Shown here: one piece after another, positions 31,188 through 40,932 of the stretch
Numbering within the stretch: position 1 is the first letter of the stretch
Layout of the letters: every line of letters begins with the position of its first letter
Origin: Chrysoporthe austroafricana
Taxonomy: Eukaryota > Ascomycota > Sordariomycetes > Diaporthales > Cryphonectriaceae
Reading direction: 5' to 3'
Assembly: GCA_001051155.2 (NCBI GenBank)
Contig: JYIP02000012.1
Coordinates: 582,001-646,000, forward strand
Length of the DNA stretch: 64,000 bases
The notes under the pieces: generated by a model
Seen by the model: only the letters and a program-made list of their open reading frames with translations
Database searches by the model: none
What the model was told of the DNA's origin: nothing
Program-made: the position numbers and the translations under genes

Positions 31188-32396
31188 ATGTGGCGCCATG
31201 ATGCACAAGGTGTGGGCAGGTTCCAGTCAGACCGCCCCGCAGGGAGAAGACGCGAGGCGGGATTCGAGAAATACAACCCAGACAACAAGCAGTACACAAT
31301 CGACAGGTTCTGTTATCAATATCTTCAGATGGAACCATACTTAGACTATCCCGACGGCCGCCTGGTGAAGGGCGCTCGGGAACAAGAAGAGATCTTCGAC
31401 CGTATTTTCGCCAGTCAGTCGACTCCACCGCCAAAGACAGCCAGATTCCAACTACGTACCTTGAAGGAGCTTGTCAGGAGGATACAAGACAGCATCAATG
31501 ATGAAGAGACAGATGAATATGTATGTTATACTTCCAAGATACCCATACCTGCTTTCTCAAAGCTCGCCGCCGCTAAATCGACTGCGCCTCAGGAAGTTGC
31601 GGACAGGCTCATGAGTCGCATCGGAGAGCTTATGTGTCTACCACGGACATCAGAGGTAGAGGAGGCACAGCAAAGATGCATTGTGTCATACCGACTATCC
31701 TTGCTGCAAACGCCTGCTATGGTCGACATCCTCGAGAATCGTTCCCTTATCGCTGCTGGTGGGACGACAGGCCTTCGTACATGGGAAGCTGCTCTTCATC
31801 TTGGGCAGTACCTGTGCGTCAATAGTGACCTAGTCAAAGGGAGAAGAATCCTGGAGCTCGGATCAGGCACGGGCTACTTGTCCGTTGTCTGCGCAAAGCA
31901 TCTTGGTGCCGCCCACGTGACTGCTTCAGACGGCTCCGGGGAGGTGATTGACAACCTTGCTGATAACTTCACCCTGAATGATGTTCATTGGAGCTATAAT
32001 TCTTCAAATGACACCATAGTCACCACAAAACTGCTCAAGTGGGGTCATGCGTTGGTTGGAACCGAAGAGATTGCGTGGAATGGAGGTCGAGGGATCGATA
32101 TCATCATTGGGTCAGATATCACCTACGACGAAAGAGCCCATTCGCCCTTGGTAACAACGTTCAGAGAACTCCTCAACCTTTTCCCCAGCGCCGATATCAT
32201 CATTGCGGTTACACGGAGAAATGCAACAACTTTGTCGGCCTTTCAAGAAATGTGTTGCCGGAATGGATTCTATATGGAAGAACTGGACTTCACGGTTGAA
32301 GAGATGCACAAGGGTTTACATGCACGGGGAGTTTTGACTCCTTTTTATTCTGTATCCGCACCGATATACATATTTCGCATTAGCAGTACTAGATAA
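31188..32396 (+). CDS. Class I methyltransferase, eEF2 lysine methyltransferase type (Efm3/EEF2KMT-like)
   Basis: Probably trimethylates a lysine on translation elongation factor 2. The N-terminus has the family helices (RFCYQYLQMEPYLDYP, RFQLRTLKELVRRIQDSI). The Rossmann domain has motif I ILELGSGTGYLS, the acidic end of strand 2 (TASDG) and the family signature SDITYD. A 72-bp in-frame intron at 31521-31592 (GTATGT to CTCAG) is likely, because it restores EYEVADRLM; then the product is 378 aa. The start is uncertain: ATGs at 31116 and 31188 are in frame, and a short 5' exon ending MMHK at about 31208 spliced to QYTIDRF near 31290 would look more like the family. It follows the sulfotransferase-like gene on the same strand by about 290 bp. 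Confidence 0.82.
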   Translation: MWRHDAQGVGRFQSDRPAGRRREAGFEKYNPDNKQYTIDRFCYQYLQMEPYLDYPDGRLVKGAREQEEIFDRIFASQSTPPPKTARFQLRTLKELVRRIQDSINDEETDEYVCYTSKIPIPAFSKLAAAKSTAPQEVADRLMSRIGELMCLPRTSEVEEAQQRCIVSYRLSLLQTPAMVDILENRSLIAAGGTTGLRTWEAALHLGQYLCVNSDLVKGRRILELGSGTGYLSVVCAKHLGAAHVTASDGSGEVIDNLADNFTLNDVHWSYNSSNDTIVTTKLLKWGHALVGTEEIAWNGGRGIDIIIGSDITYDERAHSPLVTTFRELLNLFPSADIIIAVTRRNATTLSAFQEMCCRNGFYMEELDFTVEEMHKGLHARGVLTPFYSVSAPIYIFRISSTR

Positions 32397-33075
32397 TAAG
32401 AGGCGAATCGGATTTAAGATATGAGGGCCGAAGCGGCGGATTTTGAAGCCTCTCAACAGGTTTGTACCCAGTCGGCCGGTCGAACACAATGGGCTAGCGT
32501 GCATCTCCCAGGCTCATTAAGAATTTGGTTTTCATAATCAGCAGCTTTTTACTTATCAGTGATGGCGATAGGCTTCTTCTGAGACCTTGTTGAATCCCTA
32601 AGAATGTTCTACTAGTGTTGTTTTACGACATGTTGGCCATGGAGGTAATCAGCACTCGCAAGGTGACCAAACGAGAACAAACTTGGAGACAATGTTGTTG
32701 GACTTGTATGAACGGGGTTTGTAGACATAAGAGGCCATACAATAAGCATCATTTTTTCTGATTGAACCCAGTATTTGCCAATCGGAGACCTATTCGAAAT
32801 TTCTCAGACACCATGTGCGGTAGGCCTATACTAAATATAGCTAGAGATAATATTGAAACGTATTCAGAGTCGCAAGTAAAAGAAAAAGGAAACAAGAAGA
32901 GGGGGGAAACCGCGGGAGCACCCATGGTCGCTATATCGCCAGGCTTCTAGGAAATCAAATTAAAAGTCAAGTCAGATTGTCCAATATACAGTAAGAGAAC
33001 CACGATAAGTTTGGACGTGGGGTCCAATGACCTCCCAGATGTAGAAAGCATAGCTGTAGCGAAGCATCTCTATCA
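32397..33075. other. Spacer between convergent 3' ends
   Basis: AT-rich spacer, no coding region supported. Confidence 0.55.
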
Positions 33076-34395
33076 TCATAACCCGTCCTGTCTCTTTCTG
33101 GTCTTCCCTGGTGGTGGCGGCGGTGGTGTCACTATCGGGGGTGGGGGACCGCCTCTCCGAGGCCAGCTAAAGCTCGGTGCTGACTGGGAATGCTGTTGCT
33201 GTTGGGGAGGTGGTATATTTCGACCAATTCCAGGCCAAGCAGCCATCTTGACCATCATTCCGGGCTCTATAATATCATCCCAAAGCTCGGGAAGGATTGT
33301 AGCTCCCTTGCAGGGTTTTGGCAGGAGATGCGACGGTGGACTTGTCGGCGTGATTATATTCGACGAGGACTCCCCAATAGTGAAGCTGGAAATGGCCGTC
33401 TCCAGAGGATCAAAATGCGAAGGATGGTTGGCAAGGGTCGATTTGATGGCTGCTGCGATCGGGTCCACCCAGACGTCCTGAATGATAAGATCGTAATGCC
33501 CTGCAATAACATGGGGCCCGAGGTTGTCGATATTGATGAAAGCTGAACGGATCAGCTCCTTCATCCCCTGGAGAAGACGGCGCATCAGTAAGAATATCGA
33601 ACCTTGCTTTGGGCACAACGGAGATTTGCAGGCACCGCTCGAGCGTCGCTGGCTCACCTTCCACTTTCTAGCTTTTGTCCACGGGAAGATATAATGTCTG
33701 CCAATGCAGTCGATAAATCTGATCGGAAGCTTTGGGGGAGGAACACCGGAATCTTTTACCCAAGGCAAATTGCTCACAACCTGCATAGTTTGTGATGTGG
33801 GAGGTGATGTTGACTTGTTCATTGCAGTTGCAGTCGCAATCTCCTTTCCTTTGCTCATTTTAACTGCTTTCTGGGCACCCTCAACGTCTTGGCCTTTCTT
33901 TTCCTCGTGTTTTGTCTCGTTGTTCATGTCATCTCCATCAGATTCGTCAATCATCAGCCCAAAAGAGACGTATGAACTCTGGCTAGATGCTGGGCTTGGT
34001 AACGATTCAGAGGACGAGCGGTCGCCGTGCGCCGATCCTGTCAAGTGCGGCTGTGACTCAACAATGCTCACTGGTTGACGTCCATCCACCTCTTTCTGTT
34101 TACACGGCACTTTGCAATGCAAAAGTACCTTGCCGCTGCCACCATCAGGTGATCCTTGAACGTTCAATAAAACAGGTTCGGAGTTTGGTCTTCCCTCCGG
34201 TGGACCAGTATCTCCAGCGACATGTAAGCCCGATTCACTCCCATCTGAATGCTCATCCAAGCACGGACTGGAGCTATGCTGTTCCATCGCACAAGGCTTT
34301 TCGCCGTCTCGAGACTCGTCGCTCACGTTGTTGTCCATGCCATCTTCATTTACTATTTGCATCTGAGAGAAATTCATGTGATCCGGGGAATCCAT
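33076..34395 (-). CDS. Fungal ubiquitin-like-domain protein with disordered N-terminus and polyproline tail
   Basis: Two exons (34395-33658 and 33567-33076); the 90-bp intron is in frame and removes a basic Ser/Cys stretch to join ARKWK to GMKELIRSAF. The product is 409 aa. Residues 1-215 are acidic, Ser-rich and without a fold. Residues about 222-358 match the ubiquitin-like domain common in fungal proteins: IRFIDCIGRHYIFPW, the helix GMKELIRSAF, GPHVIAGHYDLII, then GATILPELWDDIIEPGMMVKM. The tail holds PPPPIVTPPPPPP, a possible SH3 or WW ligand. Odd: 57 residues (277-333) are inserted between the HYDL and ILPELW strands, where relatives have only a few; they could be an unrecognised 171-bp intron. 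No function is established; related domains occur in signalling and incompatibility proteins. Confidence 0.75.
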   Translation of the reverse strand: MDSPDHMNFSQMQIVNEDGMDNNVSDESRDGEKPCAMEQHSSSPCLDEHSDGSESGLHVAGDTGPPEGRPNSEPVLLNVQGSPDGGSGKVLLHCKVPCKQKEVDGRQPVSIVESQPHLTGSAHGDRSSSESLPSPASSQSSYVSFGLMIDESDGDDMNNETKHEEKKGQDVEGAQKAVKMSKGKEIATATAMNKSTSPPTSQTMQVVSNLPWVKDSGVPPPKLPIRFIDCIGRHYIFPWTKARKWKVSQRRSSGACKSPLCPKQGSIFLLMRRLLQGMKELIRSAFINIDNLGPHVIAGHYDLIIQDVWVDPIAAAIKSTLANHPSHFDPLETAISSFTIGESSSNIITPTSPPSHLLPKPCKGATILPELWDDIIEPGMMVKMAAWPGIGRNIPPPQQQQHSQSAPSFSWPRRGGPPPPIVTPPPPPPGKTRKRQDGL

Positions 34396-35325
34396 GTAAC
34401 CCGAGAAATCCAGCGTGATGACTGGACATCGACGGCTTTACGATGTGGAGTTGAAAATCGAAGAGTTGAGCCTCGAGATAGAAGGAGTGGATGACTCGAC
34501 GATGGCTTTCTCACTTCGCAGATATCCTCGTCTCTGGTCGATAGTTGGCTGGTGGGGTCCTGACAAACACCTTGTTGAGAGGCCGGGAACCGGGCAGGTG
34601 GTGAAGAGGTGCTTTTACGGCACGTTGAGGGGAAAATAAGCACAGTCACTCCAAAGCGCTCGTGATTGGCGGCGGTCCGGGCGGTCCGCCGGATTCAGCT
34701 ATACGATATCATTGGATACTACAGATCGCGTTGCCACACATGGGGTCACGTTCATCCAATCGTGGAGGGCCGAAGGTTGGCGCATCGTAGGACTAGAGTG
34801 TATTACGTGCACAAGTTCGAAAGTGCACGTGTAGCAGACACCATGCCGGTAGTCGTCCACTGCAATGTTCGGGGCTAACGTCGAATGTGAATAGCGGGCC
34901 TGTGGAACCACTACGATCATCTAATTACATCAGAAATATGTCCTCAAGAATGATCCCGTATCCTGAAATCAGAGAATCGAAATGTGTTGCAAGGAGATTC
35001 GGCTTTGGTCAAGTGACTAACTCATGACACCCTGTGATTATAAGAGCACTCTAGCCGGAGTCCCAAACCCCGACTACCCTATCATCTTCGGAGAAGAGGG
35101 AATGAAGGCATATACCCCGATTTCCAGGATCAGAAGAGGCGAAGCTACTGAATCTATGTAGGAGCATTTCCAACGTAAGTGCTAAGGCTTGACCTTCCAT
35201 ACCGTCTAGGCTACGATGCTCTGATGCCGAGGCCCTGAGAGATCAGGACTGGACTGAGAGGTCTAGACTTCGACGTACAAATACACTGGGCGCCTAAATA
35301 CGTGATTACTTGATACTTTTGCTAA
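34396..35325. other. Intergenic, no gene seen
   Basis: Holds the promoter of the ubiquitin-like-domain gene and the 3' flank of the ceramidase-like gene. No supported coding frame. Confidence 0.5.
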
Positions 35326-36765
35326 CTAGTTCAATGTTGACTTATACTCAGACACCATCGAGGCCAGACTCGCCGAAATATTGACTTCTGCACATGAACC
35401 TGGCATGAGCTTCGAACCGAGGACCTGGAATGTCTCTTGATCCCAGGAATCTGTATCCGGTATGTAACCAGAAGTGGACTGTCCATTCGTCATTGTCACG
35501 ATCATGGTCTTGTTCATTGAGGTCTCATTCTTGATGCGCCAACCGATGCGGGTAAAGATTTCGCCACCGACCGTCACGAGGACAGTATCCCCCAGGCCGA
35601 GGGCACCGGTCAAGATATTGATATTGGGCCCATTCGTATAGAGACCTGCGACTCCTTCGCGGGCATCATCCAGCCGCAGACGTCCAGGGCAGGTGACATT
35701 GCGTTGCTGAGCCCATATGGTGGGATTGGTGTCCCACTCTGTCGTGTGTGACATGATATGGATGACGATCTCGCCCATCATGACTCCCTGCGCATAGAGC
35801 TCCTGGAACAACTGCCGGATGTAGTGGTCATCTGGCCTGACGAAAGGCGTATAGCCGTCCCGGACCGGCTCTTCAACACACTCCTGCACGAGCTCGAAGC
35901 CCGTGATGGGCACAGAGCTGATGGAGGCCAGGTTGTTGGTCCCGGCTCTTCGCAGTAGCGGGTTGACGTCGCCGGAGGCCTGCTGCGAGTATATCGCCAC
36001 AAAGGTGTCGTTGATGCTCATCGAGCGTTCGATCCAGCGCATCATGGCGCCCGGCCAGTCCGCCGTGGTGAAGCCGCTGAGGTACGAATTGACCGGATGC
36101 ATGCCGTAGCTCGTATAAGACGCGATGGGGCTGTTGTCAAGCCCCAGGAAGGACAAGACCTGGACTTCTCGGTCGACAGGCCCAGACATGTTACCTGCCT
36201 GGGTCCACCGCCCGGTAAACGGGTCCAGAGAGTCTCGATTGACATTAAAGTATGCCTCGCCTGTCTGATAACCCACCTTGGCTGGTTTCATGCTAGCCAA
36301 AGCTAGCTCAGCAGCCTCTAGAGCAGCGTAACCTAGTGACGAATAGTTCCTCACGCCTGCGTTGCCATAGGTATTGGCATTGGTGACACCAGCGGCCCCA
36401 GCACTGTGGGCATGGGTGATGGAGACCAGGACATGATCCGCCGACGTGTTGAGTGCGTCGGCAACCAGGGCATTTGCGGCCTTGTAGACTCCATCCTGGA
36501 TGAAGGCCACCTCGCAGTTCACGAAAGCACCCCTGACGCCATTATTTTCGAAAACGATAGCGCGTACGTGAAGCTTCTCGTGATCGAACTCGTTCAGAGG
36601 TAGCCATCTCGGGTTGGGGTAGGGCGTAATGTCGACGCGTGCCGTCCCGACTCGCAGACCAGCGCCCGCTGAAGAATTCGAGCTTGCTGCGACCAATGTG
36701 GCCGACGAGGCCAACATGGCTATGGATGCCACAGCTCTGGAGAGAAGACTCGACGGAAGCGTCAT
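35326..36765 (-). CDS. Secreted neutral/alkaline ceramidase-like hydrolase
   Basis: Single exon, 479 aa from the ATG at 36765; the frame above it has only GTG. Residues 1-28 are a signal peptide (MTLPSSLLSRAVASIAMLAS). The N-terminal domain follows the neutral ceramidase superfamily: VGTARVDITP (39-48), GAFVNCEVAF, histidines in THAHSAG (118 and 120), an NVNRDS turn near 174 and a MHPVN histidine (223), expected zinc ligands. Animal and bacterial ceramidases are about 650-780 residues with a C-terminal domain; here only the catalytic part is present, so the substrate may be another lipid amide or ester. Several NxS/T sites fit a secreted glycoprotein. Cys residues near the end (SCAEVN) may pair. 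Confidence 0.78.
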   Translation of the reverse strand: MTLPSSLLSRAVASIAMLASSATLVAASSNSSAGAGLRVGTARVDITPYPNPRWLPLNEFDHEKLHVRAIVFENNGVRGAFVNCEVAFIQDGVYKAANALVADALNTSADHVLVSITHAHSAGAAGVTNANTYGNAGVRNYSSLGYAALEAAELALASMKPAKVGYQTGEAYFNVNRDSLDPFTGRWTQAGNMSGPVDREVQVLSFLGLDNSPIASYTSYGMHPVNSYLSGFTTADWPGAMMRWIERSMSINDTFVAIYSQQASGDVNPLLRRAGTNNLASISSVPITGFELVQECVEEPVRDGYTPFVRPDDHYIRQLFQELYAQGVMMGEIVIHIMSHTTEWDTNPTIWAQQRNVTCPGRLRLDDAREGVAGLYTNGPNINILTGALGLGDTVLVTVGGEIFTRIGWRIKNETSMNKTMIVTMTNGQSTSGYIPDTDSWDQETFQVLGSKLMPGSCAEVNISASLASMVSEYKSTLN

Positions 36766-36867
36766 GCTGGAGAGATAGCACGGTCGCAACTTTGGACAAC
36801 ACGATGTCTCAACGTGCTGTGAGAGACTAGCCACATCTCGAAGGTACTGTATCCCCACGGTATTATC

Positions 36868-36890
36868 AGGCTATAGATATACATATTTTT
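36868..36890 (-). promoter_or_regulatory. TATA-rich core promoter of the ceramidase-like gene
   Basis: Minus-strand tatgtatatctatag about 110-120 bp upstream of the ATG at 36765, a plausible distance for a TATA element with a short leader. Confidence 0.45.
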
Positions 36891-37863
36891 TGGACCGCGC
36901 ATGACGGGTGATCAGATCTCTACCAGATCTTCTCTCTACGCCCGGACCGGTCCTTGCAGGTCCGCAGTCACTAGTGTGAAGAGATCTAAGTTGCTGAGGC
37001 ACTACTTGGGAGGGCGACGGGCTGCACTACCACCATGCTTTGGGCAGTGGAACACCGTCCTCGTCCTCGCATCAGGTCACTCCTCGTCCAGGAGAACGAG
37101 ACCATGTCCCTCGGAAGCTCGGATTTCGCGAACAGCTCCTGGGTCCCTCGCCGTCCACGGAGTCGGCCCGATAATCCAAGGCAAGGCAAGGCGAGTATGC
37201 CAGACAGGATAGGTGCCATGGGAGCTTCGAGCCTAGGTACACACTCGCGATGATGCGATGGCGGGCATTGTTCTGGGGAGGTCGCCTGAGCTGCTCCGCA
37301 CCGAGTGCGCACGTGGGTGTTCATCCCATGCTCGTCCCCGCCTCGCTGCGTCCCCAGCCTTGGCATCGAGCGTCTTCCCCGCATTGGTTTAATCCTCAGA
37401 TGTGTGGACGTACCTCATTTCTGCTGTCGGCAGCCTCAGTTAACTAATTAAAACCTAACGAGCTAACGCGCGCGATCAATACCTACTTGACTTGGAGTTT
37501 GCAATGAACGTCCACAGCAAACAGGCTAATACAAGTGACCACCGATCATGTAGCACTAATCGGCTCCCGGTCCTCTTTGTATTCGCTCGGATCGGTGATA
37601 CCACAAGCGCCCAGCCCTCGATACGACCGCACGGGTGAATCGATCCAGAATCACGCATTGATTATTGATTATTATCATTATCTGCCCCCTGAGAAGCTAT
37701 ATCATTGGCAATATCTCCGCAGAGCAACTCATTCACCCCAACCATCCACCTAGTCTTTACTTGATATATGTCTGATTTGTTGTGTAGGCACAACGCGTAG
37801 TGGTCTTCTCGCCTACATCTCACCTACACCAGCTCATTTTCAACGTCATCCCAGATCGTGAGC
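36891..37863. other. Divergent promoter region, no gene seen
   Basis: Between the ceramidase-like (minus) and Kre9-like (plus) genes. A TATATG element at 37764-37769 lies about 95 bp before the plus-strand start. Nothing else is supported. Confidence 0.5.
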
Positions 37864-38336
37864 ATGAGGTTTGCTGCCCTTCTTGTTATCACTGCACTCA
37901 GCGCAGTTGCAGATTCCTTACGCTTCACCAATACCAACTTCTATAATATCACAACTGGCAAACCGTTCAACATTACCTGGGCAGATGCTTCTGACCCTGT
38001 CACTCTGACTCTGTACAAGGGCGCAACGGTAGCGTTCCTTGAGAACATGGGGGTTATTGCAAGTACGTTCTGCCTATCCTCGTGATCATCGTTCGGTGGA
38101 CTGATGTCTATCAAGGTGACTTAAACAGTAACAATTACGTCTGGACGCCCAATGCCACCCTGCTCCGGGATATCTACAACATCCATTTCAGCGACTCGAC
38201 AGGAGCTGGTGTGAATAGCTTTCAGTTCGAGATCATCTTAGCTCCGACGCAAGTCGCAACATCCACGGCAACGAGTGCGGCAGCAACGAGTACAACACAG
38301 TATGCTACGACTTTTGTCTTCCCAACGTATGTTTGA
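37864..38336 (+). CDS. Small secreted Kre9/Knh1-type (Ig-like) protein
   Basis: Two exons (37864-38062 and 38116-38336) with a 53-bp intron (GTACGT to TCAAG) give 139 aa. A signal peptide covers about residues 1-18 (MRFAALLVITALSAVADS). The rest matches the N-terminal domain of Kre9/Knh1-like wall proteins: FYNITTGKPFNITWADASDP, VTLTLYKG, then YVWTPNATLLRDIYNIHFSDS and FQFEI. A short Thr/Ser/Ala stretch ends at TTFVFPTYV without a GPI tail, so it is shorter than most relatives, which carry a long Ser/Thr region and often an anchor. A role in beta-glucan assembly is known only for yeast Kre9 and Knh1. Several NxT sites suggest N-glycosylation. Confidence 0.8.
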
Positions 38337-39005
38337 TTTAATTTTGCATGGAAGGAGTATACAGTCATAGGGTGTCAGCGTCACGGCTAGATCTTTCAAT
38401 GAAAGCAGCGTAAAGTTGCAGAGTTAATAGGAAAAAGGAGGAAGAAAAAGAAGCTAGTGTGGATGTTATAACCTAGTGACCAAAGCCCCATGTCTGAATC
38501 CATGAGACGGCAGCACGGCATCTTTGTAGGCACAACGGACATGCAAGTCATGTCCATTGACCACCTCATTGCTAGCCGTCGCGTAATGGGGATGGTGCCA
38601 TCCTTTCATGTGAGTCAGGGTCAGAGTAGAGGTCGTTCTATTTCTATGCTGAATTAATATCGACCAGAAGGGAGCTAGCCTGGGACAGTAATTATTTACT
38701 TTGGGCTATTCGCTTCAGCAATATTGTCATAGAGCCTGGTGCGGCCGTAATTATTCGCATCTCGTGGAGGGCTCGTAGCCGGTCCATCGTCGCGCCTACT
38801 AATCACGCGAGCCGGGTGCGGATGAGCACATGCTTGTTTGGCCAGCCGGGGGGTTATCATTAGGCATTCATGCGCTGCAAGTCTGATCGGAGGTGTGCCA
38901 GCAACCCATGAGTCGCCAATACTGGAACGGTAATATCAACGTGCTATTCAACTCCTTATTCCGCTGCCACGTCCGAAGATCCTTTTCCTCAATCCGGCAG
39001 ACATA
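38337..39005. other. Spacer, no gene seen
   Basis: Spacer between the 3' ends of the Kre9-like gene and the kinase. No coding region is supported. Confidence 0.5.
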
Positions 39006-40642
39006 CTATTCTCTCTTTACTGACTGCAAGCGTTTCACCACATCTTCCGCTGTGCTCCTTTTTTCACACAGCATACTGCGCACAACGCTTTCGATGCTTT
39101 GTTCAGACTGGGACAGCTGGCTCTTCATAACCTCCACCTTTTTCAGCCACTCACGCATCCGGTCATTCGCCAGCTTTTGAGCGTGGGAAGCTCCTTCATG
39201 AATGTCGCGGATCTTCCACCCGGGGTTCTTTTCCGGGAGCGAGCACTTCTGCAGTACCCAGAGCATCGTAACACCCAGGGCAAAGACGTCTCCCTGGGGG
39301 CCTCGTGACTTTTTATTTGCATATTCCGGTGGCAGATACCAGGGCGTACCGCCGTCGTGTGTTTCCGCTGTTTTCCCTCCGACGCCAAAGTCGATTAGAA
39401 TAGCATCGCGATTTGGGCGGTAGAGAATATTAGAAGGCTTAATATCGTTATGGACGAATCCGGAAGCATGTATGAATTGCAAAGCGCTCGCAATGTCCGA
39501 AAGAATTGTGAAACTGGCCCGGGGACGTTCGCACATGTTCGACGCGTCGATATATTGGTGGAGTGCTGGTGAATTGACAAATTCCATATGTAAAGTAAGC
39601 GCTCGAGCGTCCGAGCTATAAAGGCGTATAATGCTTGGCTGTAATATTCCTTCCTGTCAGCAAGCCGTAATTCTTCTAGGTATGTTCTATAACTTACATG
39701 ATGACCAATACTTTCGTGAGTAGTGATTTCGCGGTGCCATTGCTCAATAGCGCTAAGAGCACTATGCCCGAATTTGATAGCCTTTACAGCAATCACTTGA
39801 CCTGGCCGTAAAGAATATTCGGCGGTATAAAGGCTTGCAGACATAGTCGACGTCAGTTGCTTAAAACGCGTCAATTTGTAAGTATCGTTGAGGTTCTGGC
39901 CCGTCATATGAACTGTTTCGCCGTCTCCCAAGTCGAGAAGGGGATGGCTGGTAGTCTGTCTCTGTATATGGCGACTACCCGTAGATGCTTTTTGTTTCTT
40001 GGAAGAGGACGGACTTCCAGCCTGCTCTTGTACTTCGAATCGTTCAGAGCCAGTGCGCTTAGAGCCAGTGCGCTCAGCAGCTGTTGTATCGGATGTGACG
40101 CAAAATCTGCGCGGCTGGAGGTACAGGTCCAGCAATGGAGTCGGGGCCTGGCCAGCCGGTGGCGATGAGTTGAATATAGTCCAAGCGCCGGGCTCGAGGT
40201 CAATAGACTCATTCGGGAATACGCAACGCGGCGCTGATGGCACCTTGGGTAGCTCGGGCCCAGTTGGCTCGAGTAACAGCACCGCGTCTTTGGCTATATT
40301 CTTGCCGATGATGGTATCCCGACAAGGGTCGAAGTAGAGGCGCAGAGAGGTCGCCATGATAGTTTCGCCGAATGCAGGAATTCTGATATCGCACCCGATC
40401 GAGCGCATCGACTGGGAGACGGCTAGGAGATCATGATCCAGACGCGTCGCTTGCACTCCGTCCGGGTACGTAGTTACAAATACAGCATGTTTTAACATAT
40501 AGCATTTTGCAAATACGCGTACGAGCTCTAGGTCGATTTCAGATAGCGCAGGCTTGTCCTGAAGAGACGAGATGAGGTGTTCAATGTCCGCCCCTGGCTG
40601 GCTGACGTCCGAAAACGGTTGAGTGCTCTGGGTTGAAGCCAT
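39006..40642 (-). CDS. Fungus-specific protein kinase-like protein
   Basis: Two exons, 40642-39698 and 39638-39006, 59-bp intron (GTAAGT to TTACAG), 525 aa. Residues 1-190 form an undescribed N-terminal region that ends in a strand-rich stretch (LYFDPCRDTII, APGAWTIF-like, LDLYLQPRRF). Residues 190-245 are Ser/Lys-rich. The kinase domain covers about 250-500: AVK lysine 287, a helix C glutamate near 305, HND (378-380) where most kinases have HRD, KPSN, DFG (398-400) and GTPWYLPPE. The glycine loop is absent (residues run KQLTSTMSASLYTAEY), so ATP binding may be altered. Catalytic Asp and DFG Asp are kept. It diverges from the next gene across 290 bp, which suggests co-regulation. No known pathway can be assigned. 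Confidence 0.82.
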
Positions 40643-40932
40643 AGCGTGAAAAATAGCTATTGAAAAGACACAAACAGCTTTTCAAGCACGTGAATGAAGA
40701 GAGATGAGCAGCGTCTTAAGCACAGAGTGAACTGAATAAGTGTATTCAAGAGTAGTTTGTCACACGATAATTACTAATTATACGTTAAAATAGCAAGGTA
40801 CCCCTCTCCACGGTGGCTGGAGTCTGGCGGGTGCTGACATAAGTTCACAATGCTTTAGAATTGCTCCACTCCTCCGCAACATTTCCAAGCTCCATCCCAT
40901 CAATCCGCTACTTCTCAATCCCGCCAAATACC
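40643..40932. promoter_or_regulatory. 290-bp bidirectional promoter
   Basis: Separates the divergent kinase and the 386-aa protein gene. It is AT-rich in the middle (40740-40800) and no other promoter space exists for either gene, so the two are probably transcribed from a shared region. Confidence 0.55.
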
